A DNA stretch of 64,000 bases from Escherichia fergusonii ATCC 35469 (GCF_000026225.1 NC_011740.1:744001-808000), one strand, 5' to 3'. Numbered from the stretch's first letter, positions 8,061 to 16,785 are shown. Made by a program: numbers and translations. Notes: a model not told the origin generated them from the sequence alone.

Positions 8061-9113
8061 ATGAAAAAGACCCGTACAGCCAATTTGCACCATCTTTATC
8101 ATGAACCCTTACCCGAAAACCTGAAGCTCACGCCGAAGGTCGAAGTGGATAATGTTCATCAACGACAGACAACGGATGTCTATGAACATGCTTTGACGAT
8201 TACCGCCTGGCAGCAGATTTACGATCAGCTTCATCCGGGCAAATTTCATGGTGAATTTACGGAAATTCTGCTCGATGATATTCAGGTTTTCCGTGAATAC
8301 ACGGGGCTGGCGCTGCGTCAGTCGTGCCTGGTCTGGCCGAACTCGTTCTGGTTTGGCATTCCGGCGACGCGCGGTGAGCAGGGATTTATCGGTTCGCAAT
8401 GTCTGGGAAGCGCAGAAATTGCGACGCGCCCTGGAGGAACCGAGTTTGAATTAAGTACGCCGGACGATTACACGATCCTTGGCGTGGTGCTTTCTGAAGA
8501 TGTCATCACCCGGCAGGCTAACTTTTTGCATAACCCGGAAAGGGTGCTGCATATGTTACGTAACCAGTCGGCGCTGGAAGTGAAAGAGCAGCATAAAGCC
8601 GCGCTGTGGGGCTTTATCCAACAGGCTCTGGCGACATTTTGCGAGAACCCGGAAAATCTCCATCAGCCTGCAGTGCGAAAAGTGCTGGGGGATAATTTGC
8701 TAATGGCGATGGGGGCGATGCTGGAAGAAGCGCAGCCAATGGTGACGGTGGAAAGCATCAGTCATCAGAGTTACCGTCGGTTGCTTTCCCGCGCCCGTGA
8801 ATATGTGCTGGAAAACATGTCCGAACCGGTGACGGTGCTGGATTTGTGTAATCAACTGCACGTCAGTCGCCGCACCTTGCAAAACGCATTTCACGCTATT
8901 TTGGGCATTGGCCCAAACGCGTGGCTGAAACGCATTCGCCTGAACGCCGTGCGCCGTGAACTGATTAGCCCGTGGTCGCAAAGTATGACGGTAAAAGACG
9001 CCGCCATGCAGTGGGGATTCTGGCATCTTGGGCAGTTTGCCACGGATTATCAGCAATTGTTTGCAGAAAAGCCTTCACTGACGCTGCATCAGCGGATGCA
9101 GGAACTGGAGTGA
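8061..9113 (+). CDS. eutR: EutR, AraC-family activator of the eut operon
   Basis: 350 aa. The C-terminal ~100 residues are an AraC/XylS double helix-turn-helix (NQLHVSRRTLQNAFHAILG, then DAAMQWGFWHLGQFATDYQ). The N-terminal ~240 residues form the effector domain. EutR activates the eut operon when both ethanolamine and adenosylcobalamin are present, and its gene is the last of the operon, giving positive feedback. The start has no strong ribosome site because a hairpin occupies the leader. Confidence 0.96.
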   Translation: MKKTRTANLHHLYHEPLPENLKLTPKVEVDNVHQRQTTDVYEHALTITAWQQIYDQLHPGKFHGEFTEILLDDIQVFREYTGLALRQSCLVWPNSFWFGIPATRGEQGFIGSQCLGSAEIATRPGGTEFELSTPDDYTILGVVLSEDVITRQANFLHNPERVLHMLRNQSALEVKEQHKAALWGFIQQALATFCENPENLHQPAVRKVLGDNLLMAMGAMLEEAQPMVTVESISHQSYRRLLSRAREYVLENMSEPVTVLDLCNQLHVSRRTLQNAFHAILGIGPNAWLKRIRLNAVRRELISPWSQSMTVKDAAMQWGFWHLGQFATDYQQLFAEKPSLTLHQRMQELE

Positions 9114-9120
9114 GGGTGAG

Positions 9121-9150
9121 GGCCGGATGAGGATGGTGTTTGATCCGGTC
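9121..9150. repeat. REP-like inverted repeat after eutR
   Basis: GGCCGGAT (9121-9128) pairs with ATCCGGTC (9143-9150) around a 14-base loop. It resembles half of a REP element and lies between the convergent eutR and the small membrane gene at 9190. There is no T tract, so it is only a possible transcription end. Confidence 0.45.
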
Positions 9151-9189
9151 CATAGTGAAGTTACAAATTACGTTGAATTGCTATGTATT

Positions 9190-9507
9190 TTATTGCCCAA
9201 CGGGATAGGCGATAAACAAACCGACAATTGTCAAAATACACGCCAGCAGGAATACCAACATACAATTTACGCGCTTTCGCGAAATTTCAAATAAATAGCA
9301 AATTAGTGTTGTTACCACGATCACTACCGGGATAGTCATAAAATTAATAACGATGAGTGCTATCAATCCAAAACTTGCTCCTCCACCGTGGGGAATAAAA
9401 ATGTGTTCTTCAAAATAAACTTCCATAGCAAATGCCAGCACGCATCCCAGAAAACTCATATCCAGATGAGGGTGCCATTTACTTTCTTTATGTGATGTGT
9501 CTGACAT
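9190..9507 (-). CDS. Small membrane protein of the eutR-hemF islet, function unknown
   Basis: The ATG at 9507 gives 105 aa and is preceded by AAGGGAG at proper spacing; a longer frame to 9582 would overlap the upstream gene and lacks such a site. The first ~15 residues are hydrophilic (MSDTSHKESKWHPHLD). Hydrophobic segments follow at about 17-33, 46-70 and 82-102, suggesting two or three membrane spans. I do not recognise the family. It lies 38 bases after the cysteine-rich gene on the same strand, so the two are probably co-transcribed. Base composition looks more AT-rich than the eut and hem genes. This locus is not at this position in K-12 as I know it. Confidence 0.75.
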   Translation of the reverse strand: MSDTSHKESKWHPHLDMSFLGCVLAFAMEVYFEEHIFIPHGGGASFGLIALIVINFMTIPVVIVVTTLICYLFEISRKRVNCMLVFLLACILTIVGLFIAYPVGQ

Positions 9508-9545
9508 TTTTAATCGCTCCCTTTGTCGCTCGCGATAAATAATTC

Positions 9546-10808
9546 CTACGACTGCTGATAAGACGTCGCTGTTGTCTGGCACTCTGGACAGATGAACGTG
9601 TAAATTATCCCTTCGCCGTATTGTTCAATATCGGCATAATCCAGTTGCGCAAGAAACGTCATTGAGCGGGAGCATTCCGGGCAGAGAGGATATTCCGCGT
9701 CCTGAATCCAGGTTGGATGCCCGCCAAGTTGCGAGAAAGAGACAGGTAAAAATGGGTCTGCGGCAAATAACGGTGACCTAAGGTTTCCCTGTCTCATGCT
9801 GTTTACAGGGAGTCGACGCCATTCCGATACATCATCCGGCAGCCAGGCAGGCGGGATATTTTTTGCAGACAAATGAGCGTTACCCCGTGAGTCTATATAA
9901 CCGAAAATGGTGCTATAGGTGGTACAACATTCACACGTCACGACGCGAAACCTGCCTTTATCGCTAAGACCCGTTGCCTTCAGGTCAACGTCGAAAAGAT
10001 TTGTTAGGGGCAATGCGCAATTTGGACAGGTATCGTTGCGTTCATCAACAACACGCAAAGCTTCGCAACACCCGGTGTTTTTCATCTCCAGATGAAAACA
10101 GTGAGGAAAATAGAGATTACGTCTCTGCCCTTCAGCGGTTAACTCCCAACCGGCCTCATGCGCATATTCTTCTGGCGCGATGTAAAGTGAACTGCGCCAC
10201 AGCGGCGGGTTATTGCGCCAGTAGGCAAAACGTTCAACAACAACGTCATCCCCAATCCATGCCAGACATTGCAGAATAAAATTTCTGTTTTCTGCATCAA
10301 CCTCAACCCGTTCTAACAGCGTATCGCGAACATCCGCTGGGGCGCGGTGGAAAGGCAGGGGAGAATAAGCGTCCAAATCATCATAAGAGATCCATTCTCT
10401 GAAATACGCATCCAGATTGGCCTGGGTAAATGCTGCCAGACAAAGCCAAATCTCCTGAGCGAGTTTATATTCACCAGATGCAAAGCGTTCTGTGGCGTAA
10501 TCAGCCATCAGCTGCGCTTGATCGGCGGTCAACTGTTGATACAGGGCATCTGTGGGAACGGGGCAGGGAGTCCAGTCGATTAACGCATCGAATTTCCGCG
10601 GTTGGTGAATTAATTTCAGCATGGCTACCGGATCGCTTAACCCAGCAAACGCATTCACGATCTTTTTGTTTTTCTTGATATATTCGTCGTGCTCACGTTG
10701 CTGTTGGGCCTGCTCGCAGGGCATGCAGTATCCGTTAGTACGCGCTGCGGTTTGTGGCAGAATGGTTGATGTACAAGCGGGGCTTTTACAGGGAATACGG
10801 TGAGTCAT
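9546..10808 (-). CDS. Cysteine-rich multi-zinc-ribbon protein with DUF1963/YwqG-like C-terminus
   Basis: 420 aa with no signal peptide or membrane span, so probably cytoplasmic. The N-terminus has a four-cysteine zinc ribbon (C7, C12, C28, C31). Further cysteine groups are C247/C248/C261/C264, C292/C294/C295, and paired CPEC motifs at 376-379 and 407-410. The C-terminal ~75 residues (LGGHPTWIQD, then FLAQLD) resemble the DUF1963/YwqG family, though I could not search. The ATG at 10808 follows AAGGAGCGCCTCT. It is followed by a small membrane-protein gene and forms an accessory islet between eutR and hemF. The function is unknown; paired cytosolic and membrane proteins of this kind occur in toxin-immunity and defence loci, but nothing here proves that. 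Confidence 0.8.
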   Translation of the reverse strand: MTHRIPCKSPACTSTILPQTAARTNGYCMPCEQAQQQREHDEYIKKNKKIVNAFAGLSDPVAMLKLIHQPRKFDALIDWTPCPVPTDALYQQLTADQAQLMADYATERFASGEYKLAQEIWLCLAAFTQANLDAYFREWISYDDLDAYSPLPFHRAPADVRDTLLERVEVDAENRNFILQCLAWIGDDVVVERFAYWRNNPPLWRSSLYIAPEEYAHEAGWELTAEGQRRNLYFPHCFHLEMKNTGCCEALRVVDERNDTCPNCALPLTNLFDVDLKATGLSDKGRFRVVTCECCTTYSTIFGYIDSRGNAHLSAKNIPPAWLPDDVSEWRRLPVNSMRQGNLRSPLFAADPFLPVSFSQLGGHPTWIQDAEYPLCPECSRSMTFLAQLDYADIEQYGEGIIYTFICPECQTTATSYQQS

Positions 10809-10945
10809 AGAGGCGCTCCTTGCCTGAGGATATTAAGTCGAAAGAGATTATTATTAGATATTAGGGTGTCACTATGGCACACAAATTAAACAGAATTAAT
10901 TTCAAGCCACAAACATAGGGTTATTTTTCTTTTATTTTCATGATA

Positions 10946-11845
10946 TTAAACCCAATCCCTGACCTTAATAAACTCACTTAACGCCGCTTCCGGGCTGCCT
11001 GCTTCTGGCTGATAATCATACTCCCAGCGTACCAGCGGCGGCATTGACATCAGGATAGACTCGGTGCGCCCGCCAGTTTGCAGGCCAAACAGCGTGCCGC
11101 GATCCCAGACCAGGTTGAACTCGACATAGCGACCGCGACGGTAGAGCTGGAAATTGCGCTCGTGCTCGCCGTATTCCATCGCTTTGCGTCGTTCAACAAT
11201 CGGTAAATAAGCGTCGGTGTAGCCTTTACCTACCGCCTGCATAAAGGCAAAACAGTGGTCAAAGTCTGGCGTGTTCAGGTCATCAAAGAAAAGCCCGCCA
11301 ATACCGCGCTGTTCGTTACGATGTTTGAGGTAGAAGTATTCGTCGCACCACTTTTTGTAACGCGGATAAACGTCTTCGCCAAATGGCAGGCACAGGTCAC
11401 GGGCGGTGCGGTGCCAGTGAATGGCGTCTTCTTCAAAACCATAGAAAGGGGTTAAATCGAAGCCGCCGCCAAACCACCAGACGGGCTCGGCACCTGGTTT
11501 TTCGGCAATAAAAAAGCGCACATTCGCGTGGCTGGTGGGAACATACGGATTATGCGGATGCACTACCAGTGAAACGCCCATCGCCTCGAAACTGCGTCCG
11601 GCAAGTTCCGGGCGATGAGCAGTGGCGGAAGCAGGCATCGCCTCACCGTGGACATGTGAAAAGTTGACGCCCGCCTGTTCGAAAACACCACCATTACGCA
11701 ACACCCGACTACGCCCACCGCCGCCAGCTTCGCGCTGCCAGCTATCTTCGACAAACTCTGCGCCATCGACAGCGGTCAACTGCTGACAAATTGTATCCTG
11801 AAGGTTGAGCAGGAACTGTTTAACCTGGTGTGCGTCGGGTTTCAT
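10946..11845 (-). CDS. hemF: HemF, oxygen-dependent coproporphyrinogen III oxidase
   Basis: 299 aa, the normal length. It converts coproporphyrinogen III to protoporphyrinogen IX with O2 in haem synthesis and acts as a cytosolic homodimer. Family signatures are clear: GGGRSRVL near residue 42, HPHNPYVPTSHANVRFF near 96, WWFGGGFDLTPFYGF near 123, and YVEFNLVWDRGTLFGLQTGG near 240. It starts 3 bases after the amiA stop, so the two genes form an operon. Confidence 0.97.
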   Translation of the reverse strand: MKPDAHQVKQFLLNLQDTICQQLTAVDGAEFVEDSWQREAGGGGRSRVLRNGGVFEQAGVNFSHVHGEAMPASATAHRPELAGRSFEAMGVSLVVHPHNPYVPTSHANVRFFIAEKPGAEPVWWFGGGFDLTPFYGFEEDAIHWHRTARDLCLPFGEDVYPRYKKWCDEYFYLKHRNEQRGIGGLFFDDLNTPDFDHCFAFMQAVGKGYTDAYLPIVERRKAMEYGEHERNFQLYRRGRYVEFNLVWDRGTLFGLQTGGRTESILMSMPPLVRWEYDYQPEAGSPEAALSEFIKVRDWV

Positions 11846-11848
11846 AAC

Positions 11849-12718
11849 TTATCGCTTTTTCGAATGTGCTTTCTGGTTGTCGAACCAATGGAAATAACTG
11901 ATCACGCCTTCAGCAATCGCTGTGGCGATTTTCTGGCGAAATGCCGCCGTGCCTAACAGCCGCTCTTCTTCCGGGTTGGTGATAAACGAGGTTTCCACCA
12001 GCACAGAAGGGACAGACGGCGATTTCAACACCACAAACGCGGCTTGTTCGGTATTGCGACTGTGCAGCTTATGCACCGGCTTAATCTTTTTCAGAATATG
12101 CGAGCCAAGCGTCAGGCTGTTTTTAATGGTATCGGTTTGCACCAGATCAAACAGCACTTGCTGCAATAGGTGATCCTTGTCAGTCGCTTTTTTTCCGGCA
12201 ACTTCATCAGCGCGGTTTTCGCGTTCAGACAGGTACTTCGCCATTGCGCTACTTGCCCCACGGTTAGAGAGGGCAAATACCGAAGCACCGGCAGCTTTCG
12301 GGTTAGTAAAACCGTCGGCGTGAATTGACATAAACAGATCTGCGCGATGCTTATGGGCAATTTCAACGCGATCGTACAGCGGGATAAACGTATCGCCAGA
12401 ACGCGTTAAACGCGCATCAATGCCGTGATTGCGCAAAATGGAACGAACATTTTTGGCAATCGCCAGCACCACGTGTTTTTCTTTCGAGCCGTTGCGACCA
12501 ATCGCTCCGGTATCAATTCCGCCGTGGCCTGGATCGAGAACGACTACCCGTTTGCTCCCGGCTTTTTTGGCTTTCGGCTTACTGTGTCCGTTACTGGTTT
12601 TTAAAGGTTCTTCTTTGGCGATGGCTTGCGACATCCCTGACAGCGTCAGAGCTGCAAGCCCTGCTTTCAGCACCTGGCGGCGCGAAGTGAGTGTTTTTAG
12701 TGGTTTAAAAGTGCTCAT
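11849..12718 (-). CDS. amiA: AmiA, Tat-exported N-acetylmuramoyl-L-alanine amidase
   Basis: 289 aa. The N-terminus has a twin-arginine signal (TSRRQVLKAGLAALTLSG) ending near residue 34, followed by a basic linker. The zinc amidase domain begins with VVLDPGHGGIDTGAIG and also shows SIHADGF and the C-terminal catalytic VETSFITNPEEE. It cleaves the amide bond between MurNAc and the stem peptide, splitting septal peptidoglycan during daughter-cell separation in the periplasm. amiA is reported to belong to the Cpx regulon; a partial CpxR-like GTAAAA motif lies upstream, but only one half-site is convincing. Confidence 0.96.
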   Translation of the reverse strand: MSTFKPLKTLTSRRQVLKAGLAALTLSGMSQAIAKEEPLKTSNGHSKPKAKKAGSKRVVVLDPGHGGIDTGAIGRNGSKEKHVVLAIAKNVRSILRNHGIDARLTRSGDTFIPLYDRVEIAHKHRADLFMSIHADGFTNPKAAGASVFALSNRGASSAMAKYLSERENRADEVAGKKATDKDHLLQQVLFDLVQTDTIKNSLTLGSHILKKIKPVHKLHSRNTEQAAFVVLKSPSVPSVLVETSFITNPEEERLLGTAAFRQKIATAIAEGVISYFHWFDNQKAHSKKR

Positions 12719-12930
12719 ACGGCCTGAGTTGTAATAATAAAGTTCCAGATGTTATATCGTATCGCGTATTCCGTTACGACCGCTTGATGTTGAGAATTGT
12801 TTTACTTTTCATTTCAATAAATGACAACTGACAATTATGCCACTTTTACAATCGATTTTCGTCAGATATTGGCTAAATCGCCTGTTCACGCCATAATCAC
12901 GGTTTTAAGCCCAAAAAGGTAACCAATACC

Positions 12931-13356
12931 ATGGAGATACGCGTATTTCGCCAGTCAGATTTCGAAGAGGTGATCACCCTTTGGGAGCGTTGCGACTTGT
13001 TGCGTCCGTGGAATGATCCGGAAATGGACATCGAACGTAAGATGCATCATGACGTCAGTTTGTTCCTTGTCGCCGAGGTGAACGGTGAAGTGGTGGGAAC
13101 GGTGATGGGCGGTTATGACGGGCATCGCGGGTCTGCTTATTACCTTGGTGTGCATCCAGAGTTTCGTGGGCGTGGCATTGCTAACGCGTTGCTTAACCGG
13201 CTTGAGAAAAAGCTGATTGCTCGTGGCTGCCCGAAAATTCAGATCAACGTGCCAGAAGATAACGATATGGTCTATGGCATGTATGAGCGTCTGGGTTATG
13301 AACACGCCGACGTGCTGAGTCTGGGTAAGCGTTTGATTGAAGATGAAGAGTACTGA
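12931..13356 (+). CDS. ypeA: YpeA, GNAT-family acetyltransferase
   Basis: 141 aa. A single GNAT domain with the acetyl-CoA binding motif A (GVHPEFRGRGIANALLNRLE) at about residues 72-91. The substrate is unknown; relatives act on small molecules or protein N-termini. The start ATG at 12931 follows AAAAAGGTAACCAATACC. Its end overlaps the start of yfeZ, so the pair is probably co-transcribed. Confidence 0.94.
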   Translation: MEIRVFRQSDFEEVITLWERCDLLRPWNDPEMDIERKMHHDVSLFLVAEVNGEVVGTVMGGYDGHRGSAYYLGVHPEFRGRGIANALLNRLEKKLIARGCPKIQINVPEDNDMVYGMYERLGYEHADVLSLGKRLIEDEEY

Positions 13357-13792
13357 GTTTCATCCTGCCCATTATGATGCGCACGGACGCCTGCGTTTAC
13401 CTTTTCTCTTCTGGTTCGTGCTGTTGCTTCAGGCGCGAACCTGGGTGCTGTTTGTCATTGCCGGTGCGTCGCGTGAGCAAGGTACTGCGCTGCTGAATCT
13501 GTTTTATCCCGATCACGATAATTTCTGGCTGGGGTTGATTCCTGGCATTCCTGCGGTGCTGGCGTTTTTGTTGAGCGGTCGGCGGGTTATGTTTCCTCGC
13601 ATCTGGTATGTACTCTATTTTCTGTTGCTGTTGGCGCAGCTTGTTTTGCTTTGCTGGCAACCGTGGCTGTGGCTGAACGGTGAATCCGTTAGCGGTATTG
13701 GTCTGGCGCTGGTAGTGGCGGATATAGTGGCGTTAATTTGGCTTTTGACCAATCGACGTTTACGCGCTTGTTTTATTGTTGAGAAAGAATAA
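13343..13792 (+). CDS. yfeZ: YfeZ, inner-membrane protein (DUF2919-type)
   Basis: 149 aa from the ATG at 13343, or 151 aa from an in-frame TTG at 13337; both lie inside the end of ypeA and translation is probably coupled. Four hydrophobic segments (about residues 20-42, 64-84, 90-110 and 122-140) make it a small polytopic inner-membrane protein. The function is not known. The C-terminal tail (TNRRLRACFIVEKE) is basic. Confidence 0.9.
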   Translation: MKSTEFHPAHYDAHGRLRLPFLFWFVLLLQARTWVLFVIAGASREQGTALLNLFYPDHDNFWLGLIPGIPAVLAFLLSGRRVMFPRIWYVLYFLLLLAQLVLLCWQPWLWLNGESVSGIGLALVVADIVALIWLLTNRRLRACFIVEKE

Positions 13793-13793
13793 C

Positions 13794-13821
13794 GGCACTT
13801 TTTGGTGAATTTGCACTCCAA
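13794..13821 (+). promoter_or_regulatory. Candidate sigma-E promoter of yfeY
   Basis: GGCACTT (13794-13800), a 16-base spacer and TCCAA (13817-13821) sit 31 bases before the yfeY start. This is close to the sigma-E consensus GGAACTT-N16-TCAAA. yfeY is reported as a sigma-E regulon member, which fits its envelope lipoprotein product. Confidence 0.6.
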
Positions 13822-13852
13822 GCAACGTTATTGAATAACCAAAGGAAGTGAC

Positions 13853-14428
13853 ATGAAATCGCTGCGTTTAATGTTATGCGCTATGCCGTTGATGCTGACC
13901 GGCTGTTCCACGATGTCGTCAGTTAACTGGTCTGCCGCTAACCCGTGGAACTGGTTTGGGTCGTCCACCAAAGTGAGCGAGCAGGGCGTGGGTGAATTAA
14001 CGGCGTCCACACCACTGCAAGAACAAGCCATTGCCGATGCGCTTGATGGCGATTATCGCCTGCGCAGCGGAATGAAAACCGCGAACGGCAACGTGGTGCG
14101 CTTTTTTGAAGTGATGAAAGGCGACAGCGTGGCGATGGTGATTAACGGTGATCAGGGCACGATCAGCCGCATTGATGTGCTGGATAGCGATATTCCTGCT
14201 GACACCGGTGTTAAAATCGGTACACCGTTTAGCGACCTTTACAGCAAAGCATTTGGCAATTGCCAAAAAGCTGATGGTGATGATAATCGTGCTGTCGAAT
14301 GTAAAGCCGAAGGCAGTCAACATATTAGCTACCAGTTCAGCGGGGAATGGAGTGGTCCTGAAGGGTTAATGCCTTCGGACGATACCCTGAAAAACTGGAA
14401 AGTCAGTAAAATTATCTGGCGGCGTTAA
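13853..14428 (+). CDS. yfeY: YfeY, outer-membrane-type lipoprotein (RpoE-regulated)
   Basis: 191 aa. A lipoprotein signal with lipobox LTGC puts the lipidated cysteine at residue 18. Residue +2 is Ser, so sorting to the outer membrane is expected. The mature part carries the DUF1131-type sequence (DALDGDYRLRSGMKT, then GDQGTISRIDVLDSDIP). The molecular role is unknown. It has a good ribosome site (AAAGGAAGTGAC) and a sigma-E-like promoter just upstream, pointing to an envelope-stress function. Confidence 0.94.
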   Translation: MKSLRLMLCAMPLMLTGCSTMSSVNWSAANPWNWFGSSTKVSEQGVGELTASTPLQEQAIADALDGDYRLRSGMKTANGNVVRFFEVMKGDSVAMVINGDQGTISRIDVLDSDIPADTGVKIGTPFSDLYSKAFGNCQKADGDDNRAVECKAEGSQHISYQFSGEWSGPEGLMPSDDTLKNWKVSKIIWRR

Positions 14429-14523
14429 TTTGCGTCTGAACAAACCGCCGCCGCAAAAAAACACGTAAAATAGCGCCCAACAATGCCACGGATTGCGTGG
14501 CATTCTTATTTTCAGGAGGAACA

Positions 14524-15423
14524 ATGTCTCAGGTTCAGAGTGGCATTTTGCCAGAACATTGCCGCGCGGCGATTTGGATCGAAGCCAACGTTAAAGGGGA
14601 AGTTGACGCCCTGCGTGCGGCCAGTAAAACATTTGCCGACAAACTGGCAACTTTTGAAGCGAAATTCCCGGACGCGCATCTTGGTGCGGTGGTTGCCTTT
14701 GGTAACAACACCTGGCGTGCTCTGAGCGGCGGCGTTGGGGCCGAAGAGCTGAAAGATTTTCCGGGCTACGGTAAAGGCCTTGCGCCGACGACCCAGTTCG
14801 ATGTGTTGATCCACATTCTTTCTCTGCGTCATGACGTAAACTTCTCTGTCGCTCAGGCGGCAATGGAAGCCTTTGGTGACTGCATTGAAGTGAAAGAAGA
14901 GATCCACGGCTTCCGTTGGGTTGAAGAGCGTGATCTGAGCGGCTTCGTTGACGGTACTGAAAACCCGGCGGGTGAAGAGACGCGCCGCGAAGTGGCGGTT
15001 ATCAAAGACGGCGTGGATGCGGGCGGCAGCTATGTATTTGTGCAGCGTTGGGAGCACAACCTGAAGCAACTCAACCGTATGAGCGTTCACGATCAGGAGA
15101 TGATGATCGGGCGTACCAAAGAAGCTAACGAAGAGATTGACGGCGATGAGCGTCCGGAAACTTCTCACCTGACCCGTGTTGATCTGAAAGAAGATGGCAA
15201 AGGACTGAAGATTGTTCGCCAGAGCCTGCCATACGGCACTGCCAGCGGCACGCACGGTCTGTATTTCTGTGCCTACTGCGCGCGTTTACATAACATTGAG
15301 CAGCAACTGCTGAGTATGTTTGGCGATACCGATGGTAAGCGTGATGCGATGTTGCGTTTCACCAAACCAGTCACTGGCGGCTATTATTTCGCGCCGTCGC
15401 TGGACAAACTGATGGCACTGTAA
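14524..15423 (+). CDS. yfeX: YfeX, DyP-type haem peroxidase
   Basis: The ATG at 14524 behind a perfect AGGAGG gives 299 aa, the known length; an upstream in-frame ATG has no such site. It is a dye-decolourising peroxidase: the GXXDG motif with catalytic Asp is at residues ~141-145 (FVDGTENP), and the proximal-His region lies at ~215 (ETSHLTRVD). It oxidises porphyrinogens and has been argued to take part in haem metabolism. It is cytoplasmic, or cargo of encapsulin-like shells in relatives. A clear terminator follows. Confidence 0.96.
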   Translation: MSQVQSGILPEHCRAAIWIEANVKGEVDALRAASKTFADKLATFEAKFPDAHLGAVVAFGNNTWRALSGGVGAEELKDFPGYGKGLAPTTQFDVLIHILSLRHDVNFSVAQAAMEAFGDCIEVKEEIHGFRWVEERDLSGFVDGTENPAGEETRREVAVIKDGVDAGGSYVFVQRWEHNLKQLNRMSVHDQEMMIGRTKEANEEIDGDERPETSHLTRVDLKEDGKGLKIVRQSLPYGTASGTHGLYFCAYCARLHNIEQQLLSMFGDTDGKRDAMLRFTKPVTGGYYFAPSLDKLMAL

Positions 15424-15443
15424 GCGCTTCTGATTCGATGATT

Positions 15444-15479
15444 AAAGGCCAGCCAGTAACACAACTGACTGGCCTTTTT
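15444..15479 (+). terminator. Rho-independent terminator of yfeX
   Basis: AAAGGCCAGCCAGT pairs with ACTGACTGGCCTTTT (one mismatch), followed by a T run. It can also serve as part of the yfeW end on the other strand, because A residues precede the stem. Confidence 0.85.
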
Positions 15480-15519
15480 ATTACTTCTGCTTTAACGCCG
15501 CATACACCTGATCCACCAC

Positions 15520-16785
15520 CTAACCATAAGTTGCAATCGGTAACTGACCGCTTTCGAACATATTGGGGTTTTTTTGTGGATCGGCAACTGGCGAATGTGG
15601 CTTGTTGCTTAACATCACAATCGCCATATGATTCACCGGATCGATAACGGTTACCGTCCCGGTCCAGCCCGTGTGACCGTAGGTTTGCGGGCTTGCCAGC
15701 GTGCCAAACGTCGGTGTCATGGTGGCATTACCATTCACGCGCCAGCCGAGGCCAAAAGTGGCATCTTCTTTTGAACTGGTGGTGAACATCTTCACCGTTT
15801 CTGCACTGAACAGCGTCACATCGCCATAGCCGCCGCCGTTCAGCATTGTTTGCATTAACACCGCAATATCGCCGGTATTGGAAAACAAACCTGCATGCCC
15901 GGAAACGCCGCCCATCGAATAAAAGGCTTTTTCATCGTGCACCTGACCCCAGAGAGTGGAGGTGCGAATGTTCGGAAAGTGGATCACGCCATCGCGGGTA
16001 TTGCCGTTCAGTTCCGTCGCGGCAATTTGCTGTGGTTTAAAGCCTTTCAGCAGCGGATTAAACACCGTATGCGTCAGGCCGAGCGGGCGATAAATCGACT
16101 CTTCAACATAGCGGTCAAGCGGCTGACCAGTAACTGACTCGACGATAAATCCAAGCAGCATATAATCGACATCGCTGTAGATATGTTTGCTGCCGGGCTG
16201 ATATTCCAGCGGCGTGCGCTTGATCATTTCCAGCGTCTGGCCTTTATCCTGGGAATATAACGCGCCCGCGACGGCTTTATTCGGGTATTGCGGGTCCGCC
16301 GGGAAACCGCCGCTGTGATGCAGCAGATCAGAAATCCGCAGCGTGTTTTTGCCTTTGATGGTGTCATTTGGACTGTCGGCAAATCCCAGAATATATTTCG
16401 CAATCAGATCGTCAGGATGTAGTTTGCCTTCGCTCATTAGCTTTTGTAGGGCGAAGTTAGTGGCGTACATTTTTGTGTTTGAGGCCAGGTCATACAGCGT
16501 CTCGGTGGTAGCTTTAACAGGCTGCGCCATTAGCACGCTGCCATCGTACTTTTTCGCCGCGCCCCAGGCTTTGCGATACACAATCTGATTATCTTTAATG
16601 ATCAGCAGGTTAACGCCGGGATAACCGGCATCAACTTGCTGGCTAATCCAGCGATCCATCTGGTTAAGCCGTTCCACGTTGAACCCTGCTTTCTCTGGCG
16701 AACTTTCTGTCAGAACAGGGTATTTTGCGGCGCTGACGCTACAGCTGACAGCCAGCAGAGAAAAATAGAGCATTGTCCGTTTCAT
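15520..16785 (-). CDS. yfeW: YfeW (PBP4B), periplasmic serine hydrolase, shortened by a premature amber codon
   Basis: 421 aa of a family normally 434 aa long. A signal peptide (about residues 1-19) is followed by a class C beta-lactamase/transpeptidase fold with S102-N-T-K105 as the SxxK nucleophile motif, YSD near 204 and HTGWTGT near 385. Weak DD-carboxypeptidase activity has been reported. Codon 422 is TAG (15520-15522) where Trp is expected. Twelve further sense codons continue in frame to a TAA at 15481-15483, exactly completing 434 residues. The loss removes the last helix, so activity may be affected. It is the last gene of the murQ-murP-yfeW unit. Confidence 0.93.
   Translation of the reverse strand: MKRTMLYFSLLAVSCSVSAAKYPVLTESSPEKAGFNVERLNQMDRWISQQVDAGYPGVNLLIIKDNQIVYRKAWGAAKKYDGSVLMAQPVKATTETLYDLASNTKMYATNFALQKLMSEGKLHPDDLIAKYILGFADSPNDTIKGKNTLRISDLLHHSGGFPADPQYPNKAVAGALYSQDKGQTLEMIKRTPLEYQPGSKHIYSDVDYMLLGFIVESVTGQPLDRYVEESIYRPLGLTHTVFNPLLKGFKPQQIAATELNGNTRDGVIHFPNIRTSTLWGQVHDEKAFYSMGGVSGHAGLFSNTGDIAVLMQTMLNGGGYGDVTLFSAETVKMFTTSSKEDATFGLGWRVNGNATMTPTFGTLASPQTYGHTGWTGTVTVIDPVNHMAIVMLSNKPHSPVADPQKNPNMFESGQLPIATYG

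Noticed and set aside
1926..9113. eut operon considered as a new microcompartment system
   Set aside because: Every gene matches the known ethanolamine metabolosome in order and length.
14512..15255. Open frame of 247 codons opposite yfeX
   Set aside because: Antisense shadow of a well-supported gene; no ribosome site and low-complexity translation.
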